NCBI RefSeq assembly: GCF_022921095.1
Contig: NZ_CP095053.1
Coordinates: 4,816,501 to 4,880,500 of the forward strand
Origin: Hymenobacter aerilatus
Lineage (GTDB): Bacteria > Bacteroidota > Bacteroidia > Cytophagales > Hymenobacteraceae
Direction: 5' to 3'
Length of the DNA stretch: 64,000 nt
Shown here: one piece after another, positions 8,850 to 17,340 of the stretch
Layout of the letters: each line of letters opens with the position of its first letter
Numbering within the stretch: the first letter of the stretch is position 1
Notes under the pieces: generated by a model
Database searches by the model: none
The model's input: only the letters and a program-made list of their open reading frames with translations
What the model was told of the DNA's origin: nothing
Position numbers and translations under genes: made by a program

Positions 8850-8896
8850 GAAACTTGCCGTTGTGTGGTCTCACGTACGCCAAGAGAAACCCGTGT

Positions 8897-9216
8897 CTAG
8901 TGAGATACCGTTTTGGAGAGCAGATTCATGACCAGCACGCCTGCTATAATGAGCAGCATCCCAACGATGGCTGGCCAATCAAGCTGCTGTTTGAAAAAAA
9001 TAACGCCAACCAACGCTATCAGCACTGTGCCTATCCCCGACCAGATAGCGTAGGCAATACCTACCGGCATATACCGAAGCGCCAGGCTGAGAAAAGTCCA
9101 TAGCCAGCCACCGTCAGCACGCTAGGCAGTAGTTTCGTAAACTGTTCAGAAGCCTTTAGCGCGCTAGTAGCAACAACCTCTGAGAGGATGGCGAGCTATA
9201 GAAAACCATATTTCAT
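8897..9216 (-). pseudogene. Broken SMR (EmrE/QacE-type) multidrug efflux gene
   Basis: Reading the minus strand from ATG at 9216 gives MKYGFL, then an amber TAG at 9196-9198, then LAILSEVVATSALKAS and LLPSVLTVAGYG, a clear small multidrug resistance N-terminus with its conserved Glu. Near 9095-9102 the frame shifts, and LALRYMPVGIAYAIWSGIGT and the last helix up to MNLLSKTVSH continue in another frame to a TAG at 8897. At 320 bases the locus is about 10 bases short of a normal SMR gene, which fits a small deletion. With two independent lesions it should not make a working transporter. It lies between dut and the flippase gene. Confidence 0.88.
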
Positions 9217-9251
9217 AAGCAGAGCGCAGCGCGTTGTGTACCAGCAGGGGC

Positions 9252-10757
9252 CTAGGCGCCTCCTAGTGCCCGATGGGGTTTCTCTATCAGCACAATCAGG
9301 CCAATGAATCCTAGCGTGAGCAGCGCGTGGAACGCATGCGCGGTCCAAGTATCCGACAAGGGTAACCACCAGCTGACAGCTACGACTCCACAGGCCACCA
9401 GCAGCCACGTAAGCAGCCGCACCACAGGGTAGGGCACCGGAAAGTGCCGCTCGCCCAGCCACCAGCACAGCGCCGCCATCATAAAATAGCAGGCCAGCGT
9501 GGCAATAGCAGAGCCCATATACCCCAGCACCGGAATCAGCAGGAAATTGAGGGCAATGGTCAGCACGGCTCCGGCAAAGCCCAGGTAGGTGCCGTAATAA
9601 GTTTTGTCGGTGAGCTTAAACCACACCGAGAGGTTCCAGTACACACCCAAAAACAGGTTGGCCAGTAACAGAACGGGTACCACGCTCAGGCCTTGCAGAT
9701 ACTCGGGGCTACGCAAAAACACGCGGGCCACCAAGTCCACGTTTACGCTCACGGCCACGAACAACACAGCGCAGCACAGCGTGAACCACTTGAGCACCAA
9801 GGCAAACGTGTGGGGCGAGTTTTTCTCGGTGCTTTGCGCGAAGAAAAACGGTTCGGCCGCGTACTTAAACGCCTGAATCACTAAGCTCATCAGGATAGCA
9901 ATTTTGTAGCAGGCGCCGTAGATGCCTACCGCCGCCAGCCTGTCTTGGCCGGGGTAGAAGCCTTCGGGTAGCCATTTGGGTAGCAGGATGCGGTCTAGCG
10001 TTTCGTTTACCATACCGGCCAGGCCCATCAGCATAATAGGGTAGGCGTAGCGTAATAGTGGCCGCAACGGTTGCAGGCCCAGGCGCAGCCGGACACTAAG
10101 CAGCTCCCGGTACAGCAGCACTAGCGTGAAGGTGCTGGCTGCCAGATTTGAAATGAACACGTAGCCTACCCCCACCGTGGGGTCATAGAGGCGGGCTACT
10201 AGCGGCTGCAAGGGCGTGAGGTACTTACCGGCCAGCACATCGGGGCAGAACACAATAAAAAACAGGTTCAACCCGATATTCAGCAGGATATTCGCCAGAC
10301 GAATGGCAGCAAATTTCCTGGCCTTGTTTTCCAGCCGCAGCCGGGCAAACGGAATGGCTGCCACGGCATCCAGGCCCAGAATGCAGGCAATCCAGACGGC
10401 ATACCGCTCGTGGCCGGGGGGTAGGGCCAGCAGGCTCATCAGGGGCCGGGCCAATAAAGCCAGCCCCACCGTAAACAACGCACTAGTAAGCAGTAACAGC
10501 GTCATCACCCGGTCGTAGAGTTCCTGCCGGTCGGTGCCGGGGCGGTTGGCAAACCGGAAAAACGTGGTTTCCATACCGTAGGTGAACACCACGTTCAGAA
10601 ACGACACATAGGCAAACAAGCCTGTAACAATACCGTACTGCGCCGCCACAAACCGGGCCGTGTATACGGGCACCAGCAGCGTATTCAGCACCCGTCCTAC
10701 AATACTACTCACGCCGTACACGGCCGTCTGGCCCGCCAGCTTTTTGGCTACACTCAC
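9252..10757 (-). CDS. Polysaccharide flippase (Wzx/MATE-like, MOP superfamily)
   Basis: A multi-span membrane protein of about 501 residues with 12-14 hydrophobic helices, starting KKLAGQTAVYGVSSIVGRVL, a typical opening of oligosaccharide flippases that move lipid-linked glycans across the inner membrane. The GTG at 10757 (SVAKKLAGQ) is preferred as start; the frame stays open to 10847 but that extension is translated low-complexity repeat. It heads the minus-strand envelope cluster, with the dead SMR gene next to it. Substrate unknown. Confidence 0.85.
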   Translation of the reverse strand: MSVAKKLAGQTAVYGVSSIVGRVLNTLLVPVYTARFVAAQYGIVTGLFAYVSFLNVVFTYGMETTFFRFANRPGTDRQELYDRVMTLLLLTSALFTVGLALLARPLMSLLALPPGHERYAVWIACILGLDAVAAIPFARLRLENKARKFAAIRLANILLNIGLNLFFIVFCPDVLAGKYLTPLQPLVARLYDPTVGVGYVFISNLAASTFTLVLLYRELLSVRLRLGLQPLRPLLRYAYPIMLMGLAGMVNETLDRILLPKWLPEGFYPGQDRLAAVGIYGACYKIAILMSLVIQAFKYAAEPFFFAQSTEKNSPHTFALVLKWFTLCCAVLFVAVSVNVDLVARVFLRSPEYLQGLSVVPVLLLANLFLGVYWNLSVWFKLTDKTYYGTYLGFAGAVLTIALNFLLIPVLGYMGSAIATLACYFMMAALCWWLGERHFPVPYPVVRLLTWLLVACGVVAVSWWLPLSDTWTAHAFHALLTLGFIGLIVLIEKPHRALGGA

Positions 10758-10758
10758 A

Positions 10759-10830
10759 GAGTGAAATGGTGAAATGGTGAAATAGTGAGTGAAATGGCAA
10801 AATGGTGAACTGGTGAGATGACGAGTGTGA
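10759..10830. repeat. Degenerate short tandem repeat upstream of the flippase gene
   Basis: Imperfect copies of an approximately 8-base unit (gtgaaatg and variants such as gtgagtga) run head to tail for about 70 bases. A related tract (ttcaccatctcaccgcttcac) appears again at about 10895-10917, just past the enoyl-CoA hydratase stop, in reverse sense. Confidence 0.6.
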
Positions 10831-10911
10831 TGTTCTACGAGTACCACCCGTGCTGTTCGCGCAAGTCGCGCAGCTAGAACAGCAACCTCATCGCTTCACC
10901 ATCTCACCGCT

Positions 10912-11703
10912 TCACTCACCCGTAAAGGCGGCGGGGCGCTTTTCCAAGAATGCTTGAGTGCCCTCCCGGAAATCGGCGGAGCCGCAGCAGCGCCCAAATA
11001 GATTGGCTTCGGTCTGGTAGCCGTGGCGCTCCTGATCGTAGGCCGCATTCACGCAGTCGATGATCATGCCGATGGCCAGCGGAGCTTTGCTGAGGATCTT
11101 GCCCAGCAGCTGCTCGCAGAAGGGTAGCAGCTCGGCTGCCGGTACCACATGGTTTACAAGGCCCAAGCGTAGTGCTTCATCGGCTTTCACCTGGTCAGTG
11201 GTCATAAGCAGCTCCAGGGCCTTGCCCTTGCCGATGAGCTGGGCTAGCCGTTGCGTGCCGCCATAGCCCGGAATGAGGCCTAAGTTGGCCTCGGGCTGGC
11301 CGAAACGAGCGTTTTCGGAGGCCACGCGCAAGTGGCAAGCCATGGCCAGCTCACAACCGCCGCCCAGCGCAAACCCATTCACGGCCGCAATAACTGGCTT
11401 GGAGCTTTCCTCAATCAGGCAAAATACTTCCTGGCCTTTCTCCGCCATGCGCCGCCCTACTATCTCATTTAGCTCGGCCAGCTCGGCAATATCGGCACCA
11501 GCCACAAAGGCTTTGTCGCCGCTACCCGTCAGAAGGATGCCGCGCACCGCCTGTGCGTCTAGCGCATACTGCATGGCCTGGCGGATTTCCTCAATGGTAG
11601 CCGCATTCAACGCATTTAGTTTGGAGGGTCGATTTAGGGTAATGCGCAGAATACCGGAAGCTGAATCCAGCTGCAACAGCAAATTATGAAAAAGGGGAAG
11701 CAT
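10912..11703 (-). CDS. Enoyl-CoA hydratase/isomerase family protein
   Basis: A 263-residue crotonase-fold enzyme. It shows the N-terminal LNRPSKLNALNAATIEEI, the oxyanion-hole FVAGADIAEL and ALGGGCELAMAC blocks, and PEANLGLIPGYGGTQRL, where the acidic residue expected for hydratase activity sits. It probably hydrates 2-enoyl-CoA in fatty acid or amino acid breakdown. Other crotonase-family reactions are possible. It stands alone, divergent from mscL. Confidence 0.88.
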   Translation of the reverse strand: MLPLFHNLLLQLDSASGILRITLNRPSKLNALNAATIEEIRQAMQYALDAQAVRGILLTGSGDKAFVAGADIAELAELNEIVGRRMAEKGQEVFCLIEESSKPVIAAVNGFALGGGCELAMACHLRVASENARFGQPEANLGLIPGYGGTQRLAQLIGKGKALELLMTTDQVKADEALRLGLVNHVVPAAELLPFCEQLLGKILSKAPLAIGMIIDCVNAAYDQERHGYQTEANLFGRCCGSADFREGTQAFLEKRPAAFTGE

Positions 11704-11907
11704 AGTGCCGTAACTAGATAAGAGGTCAAAAATCGAGCAGGCAAAGATAAAGCAAAAGCACGGGGGCTATCCGACTTGCGCCGAACAAGTGCAGCAACTC
11801 ATCTGAATGTGCGCAATGGTCTGATACTGAATTATAAGTATAGAACATATAAGAAAGTATATTTACTTTGTGCTGTTCACCTTCACTCACCAAAACATAT
11901 AGACTAT

Positions 11908-12333
11908 ATGAGTTTCTTCTCTGAGTTCAAGAAGTTCGTCTCGAAGGGCAACGTACTGGATTTGGCAGTCGGTGTTATCATTGGTGCCGCCTTCGGCAAG
12001 ATTGTCACCTCATTGACCGATGACGTTATTATGCCGATTCTCGGTCTGGCAACGGGAGGCATAGATTTTAAGAACTGGTTTGTCGCGCTCGATGGAAAAT
12101 CGTACGACACGATAGAAGCCGCCAAGACAGCAGGGGCAGCCACCGTCAATTTTGGGTTGTTCTTGAATGCTGTTATCTACTTCTTTATCATTGCGTTCTG
12201 CGTATTTCTGATTGTGCGCTTTGCTAATCGGTTCAAAGCGCCGGCTGTAATAGAAGTAAAACCAGATCTAACACCCAGCAAAGAAGAAATATTACTTACC
12301 GAAATTCGCGACGCCTTACGCAACCGCGCCTAG
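11908..12333 (+). CDS. mscL: Large-conductance mechanosensitive channel
   Basis: A 141-residue inner-membrane channel that opens on osmotic downshock. The first helix FVSKGNVLDLAVGVIIGAAF and the following VTSLTDDVIMPILG are the MscL signature; the second helix is FGLFLNAVIYFFIIAFCVFL, and a charged C-terminal bundle ends PSKEEILLTEIRDALRN. The ATG at 11908 is chosen because the earlier in-frame codons do not resemble the family. Confidence 0.95.
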   Translation: MSFFSEFKKFVSKGNVLDLAVGVIIGAAFGKIVTSLTDDVIMPILGLATGGIDFKNWFVALDGKSYDTIEAAKTAGAATVNFGLFLNAVIYFFIIAFCVFLIVRFANRFKAPAVIEVKPDLTPSKEEILLTEIRDALRNRA

Positions 12334-12353
12334 CGGTGGGAGTGGTCGACTGA

Positions 12354-12394
12354 GCAGCCGGTTGCCAAGCCCTTAAGGCTTGCACGCCGGCTGC
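12354..12394 (+). terminator. Hairpin after mscL
   Basis: Outer stem 12354-12361 with 12387-12394 (8 bp) and inner stem 12366-12371 with 12377-12382 (6 bp). No strong T-run follows, so it may be a weak terminator or an mRNA 3' stabiliser. Confidence 0.4.
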
Positions 12395-12401
12395 CTTATA
12401 T

Positions 12402-13388
12402 ATGATGCTTTATTGCCGTTCTGTTTTAGCTGTGTTTTTTTGGTGGGGTATCTTGCTGCTGTGGCCAGCCAGCGGCCAAGCACAGACGATGCCCCGTCGT
12501 ATTGCCCTCGACCCTTATAAGCTCGCCACCGACATTGATACCACCCGCGGCTGGCGGCGCGGCGGCACTGGCTCCCTCAACTTCAGCCAAGTAAGCCTCA
12601 ACAACTGGGCAGCCGGAGGACAAAGCTCCTTATCACTGCTGGGCATTGGCAACGTATACGCGCACTTTCGGGGCGAAAAGCACACGTTTGCCGCGGCAGT
12701 CGACTTGGTATATGGTCTGCTGAAGGCTGGCCCAACCAAGATTCGCAAAAACGACGACCGGCTGGAAATGAACATCCGGTACGCCAGACAGTATTCCGAA
12801 AAGTGGTCGTATGCCTCGCAGATTAATATTAAGACCCAACTTACCCCCACTAAATCCACTGAAATTCGGGATTCGCTGACGTCCCGGTTCTTTGCGCCCG
12901 CATACATTCTAGCGTCGGCGGGCTGGGAGTATAAGCCAACTGATTGGTTTTCCGTTTTGTTGTCGCCCGCTACAGGCAAATTCACGGTAGTGAATAGTCA
13001 GCGGCTGGCCGATTACGGCGCGTTCGGGGTGCAAGGTGCCCGGCGTGACGCAGACGGACGCCTAGTGCGAGGCACTGGTAAGCTATTCAGAGCCGAGGCA
13101 GGGGGCTATATGAATGCCCGATTGACAAAGACCATCCTACCCAATGTTTCATACCAGACCCGGTTGGAACTGTTCAGCAACTATTTTCACAAACCGCAAA
13201 ACGTTGATGTGTATTGGACCAACTTGGTTGATTGCAAAGTCAACAAGTTTATCAGCGCCAACGTAGCCACTATTCTGATGTACGACGATGATATCCTTGT
13301 GCCCATTGGCGACGGTACCTCGGGCGAAAAAGGACGTCGTATTCAATTCAAAGAAACATTAGGTATCGGCCTGACTTACAAGTTTTAG
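12402..13388 (+). CDS. DUF3078 family outer-membrane protein
   Basis: A 328-residue protein with a signal peptide (VFFWWGILLLWPASGQAQ) and a body of alternating beta strands ending in the aromatic LGIGLTYKF typical of outer-membrane barrels. The block WRRGGTGSLNFSQVSLNNWA matches the DUF3078 family of Bacteroidota. Function is unknown in the family. Confidence 0.8.
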   Translation: MMLYCRSVLAVFFWWGILLLWPASGQAQTMPRRIALDPYKLATDIDTTRGWRRGGTGSLNFSQVSLNNWAAGGQSSLSLLGIGNVYAHFRGEKHTFAAAVDLVYGLLKAGPTKIRKNDDRLEMNIRYARQYSEKWSYASQINIKTQLTPTKSTEIRDSLTSRFFAPAYILASAGWEYKPTDWFSVLLSPATGKFTVVNSQRLADYGAFGVQGARRDADGRLVRGTGKLFRAEAGGYMNARLTKTILPNVSYQTRLELFSNYFHKPQNVDVYWTNLVDCKVNKFISANVATILMYDDDILVPIGDGTSGEKGRRIQFKETLGIGLTYKF

Positions 13389-13483
13389 GGCTGAACTAAA
13401 TGGGTAGGGCAACCGTTGTCGTACCAAGCAAAAAACGGTATCTTAGTTGCTTGCCGCCTACAGTCTTATTAATACACTGCTGC

Positions 13484-13936
13484 ATGAAGCATTTCTGTCT
13501 CTGCCTGAGCTTGTTGCTTTTTACGATCTTGGCTCAGCAAGCCGTTGCCCAGGCCACGTTAGCTACCCGTAAATCGGTGGTGAGCGACGAGCCTGCCACT
13601 CGCCGCAGTGGTAAGAAGAAGGCTTCGGACGAGGATATTGCTCGTATGCAGCGACGTATGAGCATGAACTCTGATGAGGCCAAGCGTGATAAGCAGATGG
13701 AAATTCTGGAGGCGCGCTCTGGTATGGGGTCCAACACCAGCTTCAGTCGTGGTAGCAACTCGGCCCGGCAATATGACTCGCGCAATGGTGGATTCACTGT
13801 TAAGAAGTTCAAGGCCAAAAATGTAGGCTCGTTGCGCCAGAAGCGTGGGCAGACTCACGCCGCCCCCGGCATCGACCCCAAAGGCAAGCCACTCAAGCAC
13901 AAACACAAGTATAAGAAGGGCTTCCTGTTCTTTTAA
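13484..13936 (+). CDS. Secreted basic hypothetical protein
   Basis: A 150-residue protein with a signal peptide (MKHFCLCLSLLLFTILAQQAVAQA) from an ATG at 13484; the frame opens earlier but only this start gives a clean signal. The mature part is strongly basic, with RSGKKKASDEDIARMQRRM and a His/Lys-rich end KHKHKYKKGFLFF. I do not recognise a family. It follows the DUF3078 gene by about 95 bases and may be co-transcribed. Confidence 0.6.
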   Translation: MKHFCLCLSLLLFTILAQQAVAQATLATRKSVVSDEPATRRSGKKKASDEDIARMQRRMSMNSDEAKRDKQMEILEARSGMGSNTSFSRGSNSARQYDSRNGGFTVKKFKAKNVGSLRQKRGQTHAAPGIDPKGKPLKHKHKYKKGFLFF

Positions 13937-13962
13937 GCCCGGATATTAGCTGCCTTACCTAG

Positions 13963-13996
13963 AAGCCCTTACCACGCATAGTGGTAGGGGCTTTTT
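13963..13996 (+). terminator. Rho-independent terminator after the basic secreted protein gene
   Basis: A 13-bp stem (13963-13975 with 13981-13993, one G-T wobble) with a 5-base loop is followed by a short T-run. Confidence 0.75.
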
Positions 13997-14088
13997 GTTG
14001 ATGAAGGATTACGTACACAAAAGATAGGTAGCAGATAGCAATGGCCTACAACCAAGGGTAGGGGAAGGGCATTTTGTAAAAGCTGAAC

Positions 14089-14131
14089 GCAACACGCCCC
14101 TGGCTCTAGTCTAGAGCCAGGGGCGTGTTGC
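14089..14131 (-). terminator. Perfect 21-bp hairpin after infB
   Basis: Arms 14089-14109 and 14111-14131 are perfectly complementary around a single central base. It sits 25 bases past the infB stop and is followed on the minus strand by a modest T-rich stretch (AGCTTTTAC), so it most likely ends the rimP-nusA-infB transcript. Confidence 0.65.
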
Positions 14132-14156
14132 AATTGCCGGCAATACCAGTGGCTGC

Positions 14157-17100
14157 TTACAGCGTCCGCTTGATTTCCTTTTCCTCGAAGCCTTCGATGA
14201 TGTCGCTTTCTTGCAAATCATTGAAGCCCTTGATGCTAATACCGCACTCGTAGCCTTGGCGCACTTCCGAGACGTCGTCTTTGAAGCGTTTCAGGGCCTG
14301 CACGTCGCCGGTATACAATACAATACCATCGCGCACCACCCGCACGCGGGTGTTGCGCGTGACAGAGCCCTCCGTTACCATACAGCCAGCAATAGTACCT
14401 ACTTTGGTAATATTGAACACCTGACGTACTTCCAGCGTAGCTACCGTGACCTCTTGCACCGTTGGGGCCAGCATGCCTTCCATGGCATCCTTCACCTCGT
14501 TGATAGCATTGTAGATGATGGAGTACAGACGGATATCGATCTGCTCCTGCTCGGCCAAGCGGCGGGCGCTCTGCGAAGGCCGAACTTGGAAACCAATGAT
14601 GATGGCATCAGAGGCCGAAGCCAGCAACACGTCCGATTCGGAGATGGCGCCTACCCCTTTGTTCAGAATATTCACGGCTACCTCCGGCGTGCTGAGCTTC
14701 AGCAGGGAGTCGGCCAGTGCTTCTACCGAGCCGTCCACGTCACCTTTCACAATCACGTTTAGCTCTTTAAACGAACCGATAGCCAAACGACGACCAATCT
14801 CATCCAGCGTGATGTGCTTCTTGGTACGCATGCTCTGCTCGCGGGCCAGCTGCTGACGCTGCGTAGCCAATTCACGGGCGTCGCGCTCCGTATCCATCAC
14901 CACAATTTTGTCGCCAGCCTGCGGGGCGCCCGTCAGACCAAGCACCTGCACCGGAGTAGCCGGGCCAGCTTTCTTCATCTTCTTGCCGCGGTGGTCGGTC
15001 ATAGCCTTCACGCGGCCGTAGTGCGGACCAGCCAGCACAATGTCGCCTACCTGCAGCGTACCGGTTTGCACCAGCACGGTAGTTACGTAACCCCGGCCTT
15101 TATCAAGCGAAGCTTCGATAACCGTACCCACAGCGTTGCGGTCGGGATTGGCTTTCAGTTCCAGCAATTCGGCTTCGAGCAGTACTTTCTCCAGCAGATC
15201 GTCGATACCAACGCCAGTTTTGGCCGATACCTCCTGCGACTGGTACTTACCACCCCATTCTTCTACCAAGATGTTGATACCAGACAGCTCTTCCCGCACT
15301 TTGTCGGGATTGGCGCCGGGTTTGTCAATCTTGTTGAGCGCAATAACGATGGGCACACCTGCAGCTTGCGCGTGGTTGATAGCTTCCTTCGTTTGCGGCA
15401 TCACCGAGTCGTCGGCGGCCACCACAATGATGGCAATGTCTGTAACCTTAGCACCACGGGCACGCATGGCCGTAAAGGCTTCGTGACCTGGCGTATCCAG
15501 GAAGGTAACCGGCTTGCCCGATTGCGTTTTCACCTCATAAGCACCAATGTGCTGCGTGATACCGCCGGCCTCGCCCTTGGCTACACTCGCATCGCGGATA
15601 TAGTCAAGCAACGAGGTCTTACCGTGGTCGACGTGACCCATGATGGTAACGATAGGAGCCCGGTCGCGCAGATCTTCCGGATCGTCCACAATCTCCATCT
15701 CGGTTTCCTCTTCCTCCGCCGACAGGAATTCCACGTCATAACCGAACTCGTCAGCAATAACGGTAATGGCTTCCGCATCGAGGCGCTGGTTGATGGATAC
15801 GAACATACCCATGCTTAAGCACACCTTGATGACGTCGTTAACAGACGCGTCCATCAACGAGGCAAGGTCATTAGCCGAGATAAACTCAGTCACTTTCAGC
15901 GTCTTCGAGTCTAACTCGTTCTGCTGACGCTGCAGCTCGTTGGCTTCGGCTACACCAGCCCGCTTGTCGCGACGGTATTTGGCGCGGTTGCCACGGCTGT
16001 TATTGTTGCTGTTACCGCTAAGCTTCGCCAGCGTTGCTTTAATCTGCTCCTGGATCTGCTTATCATTCTGCTCAGGCGTATTAGCTACAGCCGGACGAGC
16101 AGGCTGGTTGCGGTTGCCCTGACCAGGACGGTTGTTGCCACGCTGCTGATCGGGACGACCACCGCCGGTACGATTACCTCCGCCTCCTTGTTGACCTTGC
16201 TGGCCGGGCTGGTTCTGCCCTATAGTGCCACCGCCGGGGGTAGGAATACGCTGACGCTTCTTCTTGTCCGCGCCAATGCCGCTTTTGCGCACATCTGAGG
16301 AGGCCACAGGCCGCCGGCCACCGCGCCGCGACGAGTCGACTGGCAGTTCAATTTTGCCGAGTACTGTGAGACCCTTTAGCTGATCAGCCTTTGCTACAAT
16401 AGTTGAGTCCTCTTCGGCTGGAGCTGTAGGAGCTGCCGGAGGCGTTTCTGGGGCTTTTGTCGGAGCAGCAGGAGCGGGGGGAGCTGGAGCTGCTGGCGTA
16501 GCCGGGGCTGCTGCTACCGGGGTTGGAGTTGCAACTGGGGTAGCAGGAGGAGTAGCTGGACGTGTTGGCGTAATTGCTGCTGGTGCCGGTGCTGGCGCCG
16601 TCGGGGCGGGAGCCGGAGTAGGCACAGCTGCTACCGGAACTGGCGCTGGCTGCGGAGCGGCCGGTGCTTTCTCTGGAGTGGGTTGTGCTGGCGCAGGTGC
16701 TGGTGCAGCAGGCTTGGGAGCCGGGGCCGGCGTTGGTGCAGCAGCGGCTGGGGCAGGTGTAGCAGGCCGGGGCGGCACAGGGCGGCCCTTGGCATCCAAC
16801 TCAATTTTACCCAACACCTTCAGCCCGGGCACGCGGGGTGCTTCGGGCTGGGCAGGGGGAGCGGGGGCCGATGGCGTAGCCGCCGCCGGTGCGGCTGCTA
16901 CGGGAGCGGGCTGCTCGGCGGGTTTGGGCGCAGCCGGTTGCTCGGTGGCCTTAGGAGCCGGAGCCGGCTCGGGTTTGGGCTGGGCAGTTTCCATCTCAGT
17001 CTGGCGCTTGGCCTGGCTGAGCTTGGCTGCCTCGATTTTATCCTGCACCGACGACTCGAAGGCCTTGTTGAGCATGTTGACTTGCTCGGCCGTCAATTTC

Positions 17101-17219
17101 GTGGTCGGTTTGTTATCGATATCAATGCCCTTTTCCGACAGAAAGTCCACGATTGTGGAAATTCCGACGTTCAGGTCTTTGGCCGCCTGATTCAGCCGTT
17201 TGGTTGCTGCTTCCGCCAT
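14157..17219 (-). CDS. infB: Translation initiation factor IF-2
   Basis: GTPase of about 1020 residues that delivers fMet-tRNA to the 30S initiation complex. The start at 17219 gives MAEAATKRLNQAAKDLNVG; the frame is open 12 codons further. Residues about 1-60 form the IF2 N-terminal helical domain, about 75-300 are very Pro/Ala-rich and presumably disordered, and a Gly/Arg/Gln/Asn-rich stretch follows. The G1 motif GHVDHGKT lies near residue 525, with DTPGHEAF and NKIDKPGA after it. Last gene of the rimP-nusA-infB operon. Confidence 0.97.
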   Translation of the reverse strand: MAEAATKRLNQAAKDLNVGISTIVDFLSEKGIDIDNKPTTKLTAEQVNMLNKAFESSVQDKIEAAKLSQAKRQTEMETAQPKPEPAPAPKATEQPAAPKPAEQPAPVAAAPAAATPSAPAPPAQPEAPRVPGLKVLGKIELDAKGRPVPPRPATPAPAAAAPTPAPAPKPAAPAPAPAQPTPEKAPAAPQPAPVPVAAVPTPAPAPTAPAPAPAAITPTRPATPPATPVATPTPVAAAPATPAAPAPPAPAAPTKAPETPPAAPTAPAEEDSTIVAKADQLKGLTVLGKIELPVDSSRRGGRRPVASSDVRKSGIGADKKKRQRIPTPGGGTIGQNQPGQQGQQGGGGNRTGGGRPDQQRGNNRPGQGNRNQPARPAVANTPEQNDKQIQEQIKATLAKLSGNSNNNSRGNRAKYRRDKRAGVAEANELQRQQNELDSKTLKVTEFISANDLASLMDASVNDVIKVCLSMGMFVSINQRLDAEAITVIADEFGYDVEFLSAEEEETEMEIVDDPEDLRDRAPIVTIMGHVDHGKTSLLDYIRDASVAKGEAGGITQHIGAYEVKTQSGKPVTFLDTPGHEAFTAMRARGAKVTDIAIIVVAADDSVMPQTKEAINHAQAAGVPIVIALNKIDKPGANPDKVREELSGINILVEEWGGKYQSQEVSAKTGVGIDDLLEKVLLEAELLELKANPDRNAVGTVIEASLDKGRGYVTTVLVQTGTLQVGDIVLAGPHYGRVKAMTDHRGKKMKKAGPATPVQVLGLTGAPQAGDKIVVMDTERDARELATQRQQLAREQSMRTKKHITLDEIGRRLAIGSFKELNVIVKGDVDGSVEALADSLLKLSTPEVAVNILNKGVGAISESDVLLASASDAIIIGFQVRPSQSARRLAEQEQIDIRLYSIIYNAINEVKDAMEGMLAPTVQEVTVATLEVRQVFNITKVGTIAGCMVTEGSVTRNTRVRVVRDGIVLYTGDVQALKRFKDDVSEVRQGYECGISIKGFNDLQESDIIEGFEEKEIKRTL

Positions 17220-17340
17220 TCTATGCTCGCGAACGATACTCTTATCCAGTTGCAAAGTTACTATATTAAATCTTGTCAGCCGACGCTAACTCGCGCCCCT
17301 GGCACGATTTAACGTCTTTGCCGTACCGGCCGCCGCGCCC

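Noticed and set aside
10758..10847. N-terminal extension of the flippase reading frame
   Set aside because: It is translated low-complexity repeat (SPFCHFTHYFTISPFHS) unlike flippase N-termini; the GTG at 10757 fits better.
16400..17000. Repetitive Pro/Ala-coding DNA that could look like a tandem repeat or an antisense Gly-rich protein
   Set aside because: It is the disordered linker of IF-2; the antisense frames are shadows.
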